Shown: positions 35,614-45,425 of the stretch, piece by piece
Numbering within the stretch: the first letter of the stretch is position 1
How the letters are laid out: each line of letters begins with the position of its first letter
Translations under genes and position numbers: made by a program
NCBI RefSeq assembly: GCF_000974445.1
Contig: NZ_BBOJ01000001.1
Span: 310,001-374,000 of the forward strand
Source of the DNA: Lentzea aerocolonigenes
GTDB lineage: Bacteria > Actinomycetota > Actinomycetes > Mycobacteriales > Pseudonocardiaceae
Length of the DNA: 64,000 bases
Direction of reading: 5' to 3'
Notes under the pieces: generated by a model
The model's input: only the letters and a program-made list of their open reading frames with translations
Told to the model about the DNA's origin: nothing
The model's database searches: none

Positions 35614-36596
35614 AGGACCTGACTCAGGCCAAGCCGCCCGCTCCCGAGGTCGACCGCGAGCGGATGGAACGCGACCTGGCGCGCATCATCGCGATGCCAC
35701 GACCAGCCAAGACCCGGACCTCCGCGCGGCGCTTCGGTCCCGTGCTGGTGGCCGCCGCGGTGATCGCGCTGGCCGTCGTGCTGCTGCCGCGCCCCGCTCC
35801 GCCCGTGCAACCGGCCGCGCCTGCTCAGCAGTGGCACGTGCTGACGCAGAAGTGGGAACTGATGATCGTCGGTGAGCCGGCGAACCCGTACACGGTGCTG
35901 CTCAGCGCCACGGACGAACGGTGGGCCTCCGCCCAGAGGCAGTTCGACGTCATCCAGAAGAACGGTGCGGTGGAGCCCTTCACCAGGGACGACGAGGCCA
36001 AGTGGGAAACGGCGGGCAAACCGTCCACGGCGCCTCAGCTCGGCGGACACGGCTCGGTGCGCATCGGGCCGATGCAGCTCGGCGTGCGCAGGATCGACGC
36101 TCCCGAGTCCAACCCGTTCGCCGGTCTGCCCGCGGATTCGGCCGAGCTCAAGAAGACGCTGCAGACCGTCGCGGGGGACAACGGCTCCAAAGACAGCCTC
36201 GACTACCGGACCGCGCTGCTCGCCATGGAGATGACGACCGCGAACATCCGCGACGACCAGCGCCGCGCGGCGTTCGAGGTGCTCAAGACCCTCGACGGGG
36301 TCCGGCAGCTCGGCGAGGCGAAGCTGCGGGACGGCCGGTCCGGCGTCGGCGTGGCGATCCCCGCGCCGCCGTCGTTCCAGTTCACGTCCTTCGAGACCCA
36401 GCTGGTGGTCAACCCGGAGACCGGTCTGCCGATGGTCAGGCGGAACATCCTGACCGCGCCCGAACACGGCCTGCCGGTGAACACGCCGATCTTCGAGGAG
36501 GAGTACCTCCTGCTGGAGCGGACCACCATCGACCCGATCTTGCCCGAGGGCGTCACCGTGAACGGCGCAGTGGAATCCCCCATCATTGAGCGGTGA
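35598..36596 (+). CDS. CU044_5270-family membrane protein, likely partner of the sigma factor
   Basis: A 332-residue protein with a 45-residue cytoplasmic N-terminus, one membrane helix (about 46-64, GPVLVAAAVIALAVVLLP) and a large outer domain. The C-terminal half (FEVLKTLDGVRQLGEAKLRDGRSGVGVAI, NPETGLPMVRRNI) matches the CU044_5270 family, which is nearly always encoded next to ECF sigma factors. The ATG at 35598 lies inside the sigma gene. An anti-sigma role is inference from context and topology. Confidence 0.82.
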   Translation: MEGLLKDLTQAKPPAPEVDRERMERDLARIIAMPRPAKTRTSARRFGPVLVAAAVIALAVVLLPRPAPPVQPAAPAQQWHVLTQKWELMIVGEPANPYTVLLSATDERWASAQRQFDVIQKNGAVEPFTRDDEAKWETAGKPSTAPQLGGHGSVRIGPMQLGVRRIDAPESNPFAGLPADSAELKKTLQTVAGDNGSKDSLDYRTALLAMEMTTANIRDDQRRAAFEVLKTLDGVRQLGEAKLRDGRSGVGVAIPAPPSFQFTSFETQLVVNPETGLPMVRRNILTAPEHGLPVNTPIFEEEYLLLERTTIDPILPEGVTVNGAVESPIIER

Positions 36597-37474
36597 TCGA
36601 CCCACGACGGTTGCGAATCCTGCGCGCGCTGGCCGACCACGGCACGGTGACGGCCGCAGCCGCAGCACTGCACCTCACGCCGTCAGCGGTGTCGCAGCAG
36701 CTGGCCGCCCTGGAGTCGGAAGCCGGCCATCCGTTGCTGCTGCGCAAGGGCCGCCGGGTCTCGCTGACCCCGGCCGGCTCGTTGCTGGTCGCGCACGCCC
36801 ACGTCGTGGCGGCGGAACTGGAACGCGCACAGGCCACTTTGGACGCTCTCGCCGCCGGTTCGTCCGGCCGGGTCGCGGTGGCCGCCTTCGCCTCGGCGAT
36901 CACGCAGGTGGTGGCACCGGCGCTGGCCGCGTTGAAGGAACGGTCGATCGAACTGTCCGTGCGCGACGCCGAGGGACACGAGAGCGTGCGGCTGCTGCTC
37001 GACGGCGAGATCGACGTGGCGATCACAGAGGAACACCGAGCCACCGACCGCTTCACCCGGTTCCCGCTCTACACCGAGCCGTTCGACGTGGTGCTGCCAC
37101 CGGGACACGCGCTGCCGGACGGCCCCGTCGACCTCGCGGCGCTGGCCGACGAGGACTGGGTGGTGACGCTGCCCGGCAACCCGCTGCGGGACGTCGTGGA
37201 GATGGCGTGCGCGCAGGCGGGGTTCACGCCGCGGATCCGGCACACGTCCGACGACTTCCGCGCGATCGAGGCCCTGGTGGCGGCGGGCGGCGGGGTGGCG
37301 CTGGCACCGCGCAACGCCGTCGGAGGGGCACGGGCCGGGGCTCCGCAACGGCGGGCGGTGGCGGGGGTGGCACCGTTGCGCCGGGTGGTGGCGGCAGTGC
37401 GCACGGGGTCGGAGGACCACCCGTTGATCCGGGCGGTCCTCGACGAGCTGCGACCTGCGGCGGGTAGTTCGTGA
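36593..37474 (+). CDS. LysR-type transcriptional regulator
   Basis: A 293-residue LTTR. The N-terminal HTH is RLRILRALADHGTVTAAAAALHLTPSAVSQQLAALE, followed by the linker helix and a periplasmic-binding-like effector domain (VAVAAFASAITQVVAPALAAL; DVAITEEH). The GTG at 36593 overlaps the stop of the preceding gene by four bases (GTGA), so it is co-translated with the sigma-factor unit, unusual for an LTTR, which is commonly divergent from its target. Confidence 0.9.
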   Translation: MIDPRRLRILRALADHGTVTAAAAALHLTPSAVSQQLAALESEAGHPLLLRKGRRVSLTPAGSLLVAHAHVVAAELERAQATLDALAAGSSGRVAVAAFASAITQVVAPALAALKERSIELSVRDAEGHESVRLLLDGEIDVAITEEHRATDRFTRFPLYTEPFDVVLPPGHALPDGPVDLAALADEDWVVTLPGNPLRDVVEMACAQAGFTPRIRHTSDDFRAIEALVAAGGGVALAPRNAVGGARAGAPQRRAVAGVAPLRRVVAAVRTGSEDHPLIRAVLDELRPAAGSS

Positions 37475-37492
37475 CCAGTGGCCGATGGCCCC

Positions 37493-38236
37493 TCAGGGCG
37501 CGACGTCGTGCAGGACGAAGGTGGCGAACCCGAGCTCACGCCGCAGGCCGCCGAGCCAGGTGTCACGGTGCTCGCGGGCGGCGGTGAGCGCCTGGTCGCG
37601 GTCCTCGACGGTCGGGGCCGACCGCACGGCCCAGTCGACGAGCGAGCCGGTCCAGCTGAACTCGTAGTCGTCCCACTCGGTCAGCGTGCTGACGTGCCCG
37701 AAGGACGGCTCGAAGCCGTGCCGCTGGAAGGCCCGCACCAGGCCGGCGAGGTCGGGGACGGAGTCGGCCGGGAGTTCGAGCGCGGCCAGCGCTGCCGCGG
37801 ACGGGGTCCCTTCCCAGATCATCTCGCCGATCAGCGCCTGACCGCCGGGGCGCAGGTGCTTCCGGACGGCGACCAGCATGTCCTCCAACCCGCCGAAGGC
37901 GTGCCGGGCCCCGACGCACAGCACCACGTCGAAGAGCCCGTCGCTCCAGGTGGCGGCGTCGGTCTCGATCCACCGCACCCGGTCCGTCAGCCCGCGCTCG
38001 CCGGTGCGCCGGGCAGCCGAGGCCGGCAACAGGTGGTCGATCCCGACGCCTGTCGTCGCGGGGTGGTCCAGCAGCACCTGCTGGAGCCACTCGCCCTCAC
38101 CGCAGCCGAGGTCGACCACACGAGCGCCGGCGGCGGGGCTCAACCACCCGACCAACTCGCGCAACTTGTCGGGCGCGACCGGCGCCGCGATGGGATGGCG
38201 CAGGTGCGCGATGTCGAAGATCTCTGATCGGTCCAC
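37493..38236 (-). CDS. SAM-dependent methyltransferase
   Basis: A 247-residue class I methyltransferase. VVDLGCGEGEW is motif I, GVGIDHL motif II, DVVLCVGARHAFGG motif III/IV and LRPGGQALIGEMIWEG motif V. The GTG start at 38236 gives DRSEIFDIAHLRHP at the N-terminus, a family-typical opening. Substrate unknown. It is convergent with the LysR gene, 18 bp apart. Confidence 0.85.
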   Translation of the reverse strand: MDRSEIFDIAHLRHPIAAPVAPDKLRELVGWLSPAAGARVVDLGCGEGEWLQQVLLDHPATTGVGIDHLLPASAARRTGERGLTDRVRWIETDAATWSDGLFDVVLCVGARHAFGGLEDMLVAVRKHLRPGGQALIGEMIWEGTPSAAALAALELPADSVPDLAGLVRAFQRHGFEPSFGHVSTLTEWDDYEFSWTGSLVDWAVRSAPTVEDRDQALTAAREHRDTWLGGLRRELGFATFVLHDVAP

Positions 38237-38295
38237 CGAGCCAACGCTAGTGCTCCAGCCGTTGCCGTGATCCGCGGTTGACCGCCCCGCTCGAG

Positions 38296-39927
<1,632 letters not shown>

Positions 39928-39975
39928 GGTCTAGACCATACCCTTCCACCGGGAACCGACGACATCACAGTCTGA

Positions 39976-40821
39976 CTAATTCAGCGGCGGAATGCGGAAC
40001 GCGGCGGAGCTCGTCGTCGTGGCGTAACGCAGAAGTGCGTCTCCATCGACCATGCGATACATCGTGTTCACAAACGTCTTGAGCTCGCGCTGGTACGAGA
40101 TGAACAGCAGGCCCTCGGCGTAGTTGTAAGAGCGGCGCAGCATCAGACCCGCGCCCACCGTCAACGGATGCGCCCGCCGCACGTGCGCGTCGGCCGGGAT
40201 GACGTACTCACCGTCGGGGGTCTTCGCCGACAAATCGACCTCCTCACCGCCGGACAACGGCACGGCGTCGTGCTTGCGGCGCCCGAACACCCGTTCCTGA
40301 TCGGCCACGGGCAACGCCGTGAACGCGGCGACGTCGAGCTTGATCCGGCGCACGACGGCGATGGTCGACCCGTCCGGCAGCCAGACCTCCCGGTCGAACT
40401 CCTCGGCGGTCCTGGGCACGACGACGCCGTCCTTGAAACCCAACCCGTTCGTGCGATCCGAGTGGCAGAACCCCTGTTCACGCCATCGCAACCGCCCGTC
40501 GGGCCGCAGCCGCGCGGCCGCGTCCCGCACGGCCTCCCGATCGTCCCCGCAGATCTGCAGGAACAGCCGCCCACCCAGCTCCTGCGGCCGGACGGCGTCG
40601 CCGGAGAACTCAGGCAACCCGTCGATCCCGTGCCCGAAGGTGACCGTCACCGACGAGCTGACCTGCGCGGACGGCGGGCGAGCCGCGTCCCAGACGGAGA
40701 TGTCGGCGTGCAGCTGCTGCGGTGTGACGACACCTGGCTGCCGTTCGGGTGAGCCACAGCCGCCGAGCAGCCCGATGGCGGCAGCGCCGTACAGCAGACG
40801 GCGGCGTGAGAGCTGGACCAC
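39976..40821 (-). CDS. Short Tat-exported DyP-type heme peroxidase, lipoprotein
   Basis: A 281-residue dye-decolourising peroxidase relative. The N-terminus has a twin-arginine motif (SRRRLLYG) and a lipobox LLGGC with Cys22. Heme-pocket motifs are GFKDG (128-132, catalytic Asp131), AHVRRAHP with the probable proximal His213, LRRSYNY with the distal Arg, and LLFISYQRE. EfeB-type members are about 400 residues, so the N-terminal half of the dimeric ferredoxin-like fold is strongly shortened here. RRSYNY replaces the more usual RRGYNY. No efeU/efeO genes are next to it. Likely an outer-face peroxidase; substrate unknown. Confidence 0.82.
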   Translation of the reverse strand: MVQLSRRRLLYGAAAIGLLGGCGSPERQPGVVTPQQLHADISVWDAARPPSAQVSSSVTVTFGHGIDGLPEFSGDAVRPQELGGRLFLQICGDDREAVRDAAARLRPDGRLRWREQGFCHSDRTNGLGFKDGVVVPRTAEEFDREVWLPDGSTIAVVRRIKLDVAAFTALPVADQERVFGRRKHDAVPLSGGEEVDLSAKTPDGEYVIPADAHVRRAHPLTVGAGLMLRRSYNYAEGLLFISYQRELKTFVNTMYRMVDGDALLRYATTTSSAAFRIPPLN

Positions 40822-40868
40822 CGGGGCAGTGTGACAGTAGGCCGAACGGAGCAGTACGGTGACCGGCT

Positions 40869-42080
40869 GTGCGCGCTCCGTACACCCTTGCAGCAGTGCT
40901 CCTGGTCGCCGGATGCTCGTCGGCGGCGCAACCGAAGCTCGGTCCCGAGATCAACGTCCCGGCGCAGCTGAACACCATCCAGGCCGCCGTGGACGCGGCG
41001 CAGGAGGGCGCGACCATCCTCGTCGCTCCCGGCGTCTACAAGGAGTCGGTGCAGGTCAGGACCAGGGGTCTGACGATCAGGGGAGCCCAGCGCGGCAGCG
41101 TGATCATCGACGGGGAGGTCAAGCGCGCCAACGGGATCGTGGTCACCGCGCCGGACGTGTCGGTGCAGAACCTGACCGTCCGCAACCACACGCTCAACGG
41201 CGTGCTGGTCACCGGACTGTCCGAGAACGGCGGGATGGGCCGCGGCAGCAACGGCTACACCAAGCTGGACACGCAGAAGTTCCCGCCGTTGCAGGGTTTC
41301 CGCGTCTCGTACGTGACGGCCAGCAACAACGCGCTGTACGGCATCTACGCGTTCGACGCCCAGCACGGCGTGATCGAGCAGAGCTACGCGAGCGGCAGCG
41401 CCGACTCCGGGTTCTACGTCGGCCAGTGCAAGCCGTGCGACATCGTCGTGCGCGGCAACGTCGCCGAGCGCAACGCCGTCGGCTACGAGGGCACGAACGC
41501 GTCCGGCCGGATGTACGTGCTGGGCAACAGGTTCAGCGGCAACCGCGTCGGCATGACCTCGAACTCCGACTACCAGGAGGCGTTCGTCCCGCAGGAGGAC
41601 GCCACGTTCGTCGGCAACCTCGTCTCCGACAACTCCGAGGCGCTCTCACCCGCGCAGGCCGACGGGGCGTTCGGGCTCGGCGTCGGCATCGCGGGCGGCA
41701 CGAAGAACCTGGTGTCGCGCAACCTGATCACCGGCAACCCCGGCACCGGCGTCGCGCTCGGGTCGAGCGAGGACCTGCCGCCGCTGGACAACCGGTTCGA
41801 CGACAACGTGATCGTCCACAACGGCCAGGACGTGCTGTACGCGGCCACGAAACGCGCACCCGGCCGGAACAACTGCTTCGACGACCGCTGCTACGACGGG
41901 GTCGGCGAGCCCTTGCGCAAACCCGCGGCACCGCGCGGAATCCCGTTCAACCAGGTCGCGGCGCCGCCGGAGCAGCCGGAGATGCCGAAGGACCCGTTGC
42001 CGGACAAGGCACCGAGCGTCGAGAAGTACGGCATGCCGACCGAGGAACTGTTCGAAGACCGCGCGGCGGTGCGGTCGTGA
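40869..42080 (+). CDS. Right-handed parallel beta-helix lipoprotein
   Basis: A 403-residue lipoprotein (lipobox LLVAGC, Cys16). The body has NosD/pectate-lyase-like repeats: TIQAAVDAAQEGATILVAPGVYKESV, GLTIRGAQRGSVIIDG, NLTVRNHTLNGVLVTG, NLITGNPGTGVALGSS. The N-terminal block is the usual start of DUF1565/NosD-type parallel beta-helices. Enzymatic function cannot be read. The GTG at 40869 is followed by a gene overlapping by four bases, so the two lipoproteins act together. Confidence 0.82.
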   Translation: MRAPYTLAAVLLVAGCSSAAQPKLGPEINVPAQLNTIQAAVDAAQEGATILVAPGVYKESVQVRTRGLTIRGAQRGSVIIDGEVKRANGIVVTAPDVSVQNLTVRNHTLNGVLVTGLSENGGMGRGSNGYTKLDTQKFPPLQGFRVSYVTASNNALYGIYAFDAQHGVIEQSYASGSADSGFYVGQCKPCDIVVRGNVAERNAVGYEGTNASGRMYVLGNRFSGNRVGMTSNSDYQEAFVPQEDATFVGNLVSDNSEALSPAQADGAFGLGVGIAGGTKNLVSRNLITGNPGTGVALGSSEDLPPLDNRFDDNVIVHNGQDVLYAATKRAPGRNNCFDDRCYDGVGEPLRKPAAPRGIPFNQVAAPPEQPEMPKDPLPDKAPSVEKYGMPTEELFEDRAAVRS

Positions 42081-42721
42081 GGAAGACAGTGCTCGTGCTC
42101 GCGCTGGCGTTGGTGGCCTGCGGTCCGACGCCGCGCTCGTTGACGGTGGCGGAGGCAGAACGTCTGGCGCTGGTCCGGTTCGCGAACTACACGACCGGCG
42201 TCAGGGCGTTCACCGCGTCCGTGCCGTCGCCCGGCGGCAGACTCCTGCTGGACGGCCGGGTCGACTTCGTGAACCACCGCGGCAACGCGGGCATGCGCAC
42301 CGACGGCCGCGACGACGCGTTCTCCCGGGGCCTGCTGCAGTGGAACCTCGGCAAGGTGGCGTTCGCGATGGCGCCGTCGGCCGACTGGCAGGTGCGCGAG
42401 CTGCAGGAACGCGGCTCCGAACTCGACGGCTCGCTGCGGCTGCTGGTGAACCTCGGCGCGGACCGGCCGGAGAACGCCCAGCTGCTGCTGCAGAGCTCGG
42501 CGCGCTGGCTGCGTTCGGACAAGGTCGGCGACACGGCCGTCGACGTCTTCGAGGGCCCGAAGCAGCAGAACGCCGCAGAAGCACGAGTGCGCTACTGGCT
42601 CGACTCCGACGGCGAGCTCCGCAGACTGGAGGCCAGGCTGGGCAACTCCGAGGAGCTCGCCGTCTTCGACTTCACCGGATCCGGCGGAGCCGTGGAGGTC
42701 ATCCCGCCGCTGGCGAGCTGA
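42077..42721 (+). CDS. Small lipoprotein of unknown function
   Basis: A 214-residue protein with a lipobox ALVAC (Cys15). The mature part (TVAEAERLALVRFANYTTGVRAFTA, LLLDGRVDFVNHRGNAGM, ARVRYWLDSDGELRRLEAR) resembles LppX/LprAFG-like or DUF-type beta-sheet lipoproteins of actinobacteria but I cannot assign it firmly. It begins with the GTG at 42077 overlapping the beta-helix gene stop (GTGA). Its end overlaps the convergent rbsK gene by 23 bp. Confidence 0.72.
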   Translation: MRKTVLVLALALVACGPTPRSLTVAEAERLALVRFANYTTGVRAFTASVPSPGGRLLLDGRVDFVNHRGNAGMRTDGRDDAFSRGLLQWNLGKVAFAMAPSADWQVRELQERGSELDGSLRLLVNLGADRPENAQLLLQSSARWLRSDKVGDTAVDVFEGPKQQNAAEARVRYWLDSDGELRRLEARLGNSEELAVFDFTGSGGAVEVIPPLAS

Positions 42722-43577
42722 CCTCGGCGGCGGTCGGGTAGGACGGCTGCGCGCCCGCCTTCGTGACGGACAGGGCGGCCACCTCCGCGGCGTACTTCGC
42801 GGCGTCGACGAGGGTGTCGCCCTCGGCAAGGCGTGCGGACAGCGCGCCCGCGAACGCGTCACCCGCGCCGGTCGTGTCCACCACCTCGGTGACCTCGATC
42901 GACGGCACCTCGGTGATGCCTTCCCCGGTCACCACGGCCGCGCCGCGCGCGCCGAGCGTGACGACCGCCGACTTCGGGCCGAGCCGCAGCATACCCTCGA
43001 AGCCGGAGGCGAGCTGCGCGGCCTCGTGCTCGTTCACGATCAGCGTGGTGAGCTTCCCGAGCGTCTCGGCGGGGATCTCGGCGACGGGCGACAGGTTGAG
43101 CACCGTCCGCACGCCGGCCGCGTGTGCGACGTCGATCGCGTGGATCACGGTCTCCAGCGGCACTTCCAGCGAGCACGTGAGCACCTGCGCGCCGTCGAAC
43201 GACACGGCGTCCACATCGGACGAAGACACGTCCGCGTTGGCGCCGGGCGAGACGACGATGGAGTTCTCGCCATCAGGAGTCACGGTGATGTACGCGATTC
43301 CCGTTGGCCGCTGGGAGGTCTTCACCAGCGAGGTGTCCACACCGGACGACTCCAGCGACTCGCGCAGCAACGAACCGTACCCGTCGCCGCCGAGTGCGCC
43401 GATCAACGCGACGGAGGCGCCGACGCGTGCGGCGGCAACGGCGGTGTTCGCGCCCTTGCCGCCGGGCAGCACGACGGTGTCGCCGCCGAGCACGGTCTCA
43501 CCGCCGGCGGGCCGCCTGCCGACCTCGACCACGAGGTCGGCGTTGGCGGACCCGAGAACAAGCAGAGGCTTCGTCAC
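42699..43577 (-). CDS. rbsK: Ribokinase
   Basis: A 292-residue PfkB-family sugar kinase that phosphorylates ribose. GSANADLVVEVGRRPAGGETVLGG is the N-terminal signature, PGGKGANTAVAAARVGA the GGKGAN block, and VVDTTGAGDAFAGALSARLAEG the PfkB signature 2 with the catalytic Asp. It starts with GTG overlapping the rbsB stop by four bases and is the last gene of the rbs operon. Confidence 0.94.
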   Translation of the reverse strand: MTKPLLVLGSANADLVVEVGRRPAGGETVLGGDTVVLPGGKGANTAVAAARVGASVALIGALGGDGYGSLLRESLESSGVDTSLVKTSQRPTGIAYITVTPDGENSIVVSPGANADVSSSDVDAVSFDGAQVLTCSLEVPLETVIHAIDVAHAAGVRTVLNLSPVAEIPAETLGKLTTLIVNEHEAAQLASGFEGMLRLGPKSAVVTLGARGAAVVTGEGITEVPSIEVTEVVDTTGAGDAFAGALSARLAEGDTLVDAAKYAAEVAALSVTKAGAQPSYPTAAEVSSPAAG

Positions 43578-44491
43578 TTCAGGAACTCTGCCACGTTCTG
43601 CTTGGTGATGACCTTGACCTCGACGTCCACGACCTGCTGGACGGGCTCGCCCTTCGCGGCCTTCACCGCCTGCTCGACGGCCTTGGAGCCGAGCAGCTTC
43701 GGCTGCTGGGCGACGGTGGCGACGAGCGTGCCGTCCTGGATCGCCTTCAGGCCGTCCGGCGTGCCGTCGAAGCCGACGACCATGACGTCCTTGCCGGCAC
43801 GGGCACCGAGCGCCTTGATCGCGCCGAGCGCCATCTCGTCGTTCTCGGCGAAGATGCCCTTGATGCCGGGGTGGCCCTGCAACAGGTTCGTGGTCTCGTT
43901 GAGGGCCTTGGCGCGGTCGAAGTCCGCGACGGCGGTGGCGACGACCTTGATGTTCCCGCTGTTCAGGCCCTGCTCGAAGCCCTGACCGCGGTCACGCGAC
44001 GCCGACGCGCCCGAGATGCCCTTGAGGTGCGCGACCTCACCGGAGGTGGAGCGGCCGAGCTCGATGGCCGCGAGGCTGCCGCCCGAGACGTTGTTGGAGG
44101 CGACCTCGGCGGCGACCTTGCCCTCGACCGAACGGTCGACCGAGATCAGCGGGATGTTCGCCATCTCGGCGGCCTTGGCGGCGGGCGCGGACTGCTTGGA
44201 GTCGACCGGGTTCAGGATGATCGCCTTGACGCCCTGGGTGACGAGCGTCTGCACCTGGTTGACCTGGTTCGTCGCGTCGTTCTGCGCGTCGACCACGGTC
44301 AGCTTGGCGCCGAGCTTGTCCGCCATCTCCTGCGCGCCCTGCTGCAGCTCCACGAAGAACGGGTTGTTCAAAGTGGACACCGCGAGGCCGATGGTGATGC
44401 CGCTGCCTCCGGACGCCCCTGTACCGCTGCACCCGGTCGCCAGAAGAGCTGCGGCACCGAGCGTCAGCGCGATCCGTCGGGTCACCTTCAT
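43574..44491 (-). CDS. rbsB: Ribose ABC transporter substrate-binding lipoprotein
   Basis: A 305-residue type I periplasmic-binding protein. The signal peptide ends in a lipobox ATGC (Cys21). GLAVSTLNNPFFVELQQGAQ, LISVDRSVEGKVAAEVASNN and IFAENDEMALGAIKALG are RbsB-like ribose-binding blocks. It lies between the permease (28 bp gap) and rbsK. Confidence 0.94.
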   Translation of the reverse strand: MKVTRRIALTLGAAALLATGCSGTGASGGSGITIGLAVSTLNNPFFVELQQGAQEMADKLGAKLTVVDAQNDATNQVNQVQTLVTQGVKAIILNPVDSKQSAPAAKAAEMANIPLISVDRSVEGKVAAEVASNNVSGGSLAAIELGRSTSGEVAHLKGISGASASRDRGQGFEQGLNSGNIKVVATAVADFDRAKALNETTNLLQGHPGIKGIFAENDEMALGAIKALGARAGKDVMVVGFDGTPDGLKAIQDGTLVATVAQQPKLLGSKAVEQAVKAAKGEPVQQVVDVEVKVITKQNVAEFLK

Positions 44492-44519
44492 TGGTGTCTT
44501 CCTTACCTGTTGCGGGATA

Positions 44520-45425
44520 TCAGCGACGGCGAAGTGAGTCGAGCAACGCGGCGAGAGCGATCACCGCGCCGATGACGACCTGCTGCCAGAACGGCGGCAC
44601 TTGCAGCAGGTTGAGGCCGTTGCGCAGGACGGCGAGCACAAGTGCGCCGACCAACGTCCCGGTGGCGCGGCCAACGCCACCGGACAACGACGCACCGCCG
44701 ATGACGACCGCGGCGATGGCGTCGAGCTCGTAGCCGACCGCTGCCTGTGGACCGGCGGACCCGAGCCGTCCCGCGAGCACGAGGCCCGCGGCGGCGGCGA
44801 ACAGGCCGGACAGGGCGTAGATCCACAGCTTCTGCCTGCGGACGTCGATGCCGCTGAGCTTCGCCGCTTCCTCGTTGCCGCCGATCGCGTACATGCGGCG
44901 GCCGAGGTTGGTGCGCGTGAGGATCAGGCCGGTGACGCCGAAGAACGCCAGCATCAGCAGCAGCGGCAACGGCAGGCTGGGCGCGAGGTTCGAGCCGAGG
45001 AACGTCACCAGGGCGTCGGTCTCGTGCGGCTGGCCCTCGGAGAACACGAGCGTGAGACCGCGGGCGACGCTCAGCATCGCGAGCGTCGCGATGAACGGCG
45101 GCAGCTTGCCGTAGCTGATCAACGCGCCGTTCACGAGACCGCACAGCGCGCCGACGACCAGGCCGAGCGGCCCGGCGGTGAGCGCGCCGACCATCGCGGC
45201 CAGGGCGGCGATGCTGCCGACGGACAGGTCGATGCCGCCCGCGACGACCACGAACGTCATGCCGAACGCCATGATCGCGATGACCGCGGCCTGAACGCCG
45301 ACGTTGAGCAGGTTCTGCGCGGTGAGGAACGCCGGCTGCATGACCGCGATCACCACGGCGAGGACGAGCAGCCCCGCCAATGCGCCGTTCTCGCTGGCAT
45401 AGCGTCGGATGCTGATCGTGCTCAT
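44520..45425 (-). CDS. rbsC: Ribose ABC transporter permease
   Basis: A 301-residue membrane permease of the branched-chain/ribose (BPD_transp_2) family with eight to ten helices. FGMTFVVVAGGIDLSVGSIAALAAMV and the C-terminal GALVLAVLRNGLNLLQVPPFWQ are RbsC signatures. It overlaps rbsA by four bases. Confidence 0.94.
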   Translation of the reverse strand: MSTISIRRYASENGALAGLLVLAVVIAVMQPAFLTAQNLLNVGVQAAVIAIMAFGMTFVVVAGGIDLSVGSIAALAAMVGALTAGPLGLVVGALCGLVNGALISYGKLPPFIATLAMLSVARGLTLVFSEGQPHETDALVTFLGSNLAPSLPLPLLLMLAFFGVTGLILTRTNLGRRMYAIGGNEEAAKLSGIDVRRQKLWIYALSGLFAAAAGLVLAGRLGSAGPQAAVGYELDAIAAVVIGGASLSGGVGRATGTLVGALVLAVLRNGLNLLQVPPFWQQVVIGAVIALAALLDSLRRR

